This document shows positions 39,869 through 39,874 of a DNA stretch of 39,874 nt, one piece after another. The stretch comes from Clostridia bacterium (lineage in GTDB: Bacteria > Bacillota > Clostridia > Christensenellales > Aristaeellaceae), in assembly GCA_017429695.1 (NCBI GenBank), contig JAFROK010000002.1:1-39874 (forward strand). The letters are read 5' to 3'. Each line of letters starts with the position of its first letter. The first letter of the stretch is position 1. Under the pieces are notes generated by a model that was given only the letters and a program-made list of their open reading frames with translations, was not told the origin of the DNA and ran no database searches. The position numbers and the translations under genes were made by a program.

Positions 39869-39874
39869 TCCATA

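Overview
The window reads as a chromosomal segment of a GC-rich member of the Clostridia. The gene order secD-secF-recJ-rel-dtd-MBL hydrolase-hemZ is the classic Firmicutes arrangement. Other support comes from an alpha2-type glycyl-tRNA synthetase, ZapA, FtsY, strong sigma-A promoters (TTGACA, 17 nt, TATAAT) and AGGAGG ribosome-binding sites. Short signal peptides ending in ALA suggest a rumen or gut Christensenellales-like lineage (Aristaeella type), but that placement is inference. I see no tRNA, rRNA or CRISPR array.

Layout. 1-1757 is an IS1182-type insertion sequence whose right end abuts a palindromic repeat. 1853-4298 holds a small polysaccharide-related group: a GtrA-like flippase, RfbA and a NusG paralogue. 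4390-14462 is a sugar module: a YesN-type response regulator, a convergent pair of YesM-type histidine kinase and YtfQ-like lipoprotein, then a YtfQ-R-T-YjfF type ABC importer. 14530-17397 has a radical SAM protein of unknown role, a secreted SH3-repeat protein and a small membrane protein. 17965-19765 is murA plus a J-domain/TPR protein. 19803-23205 is a cobalamin riboswitch followed by a btuF-btuC-btuD type importer. 23251-28212 has a Nudix hydrolase, an unusually short alaS, ftsY and glyS. 28384-37609 is the minus-strand hemZ/MBL/dtd/rel/recJ/secF/secD block. The window ends with a GNAT protein, a cyclophilin, zapA and another long hairpin repeat.

How the genes work together. The regulator, kinase and lipoprotein look like a three-component sugar sensor that would control the importer. 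The importer's upstream region carries helically phased A-tract direct repeats, which are plausible regulator sites. The btu operon starts from a promoter that overlaps the terminator of the preceding operon and is read through a B12 riboswitch. The minus-strand block combines protein export, DNA repair, stringent response and tRNA proofreading.

The most unusual feature is the intergenic DNA. Nearly every sizeable gap is filled by families of modular palindromic repeats (called A to F here). Their stems covary between copies, they nest inside one another, they interrupt the riboswitch, and all copies I found point the same way regardless of the direction of neighbouring genes. This repeat system is my main candidate for something undescribed.
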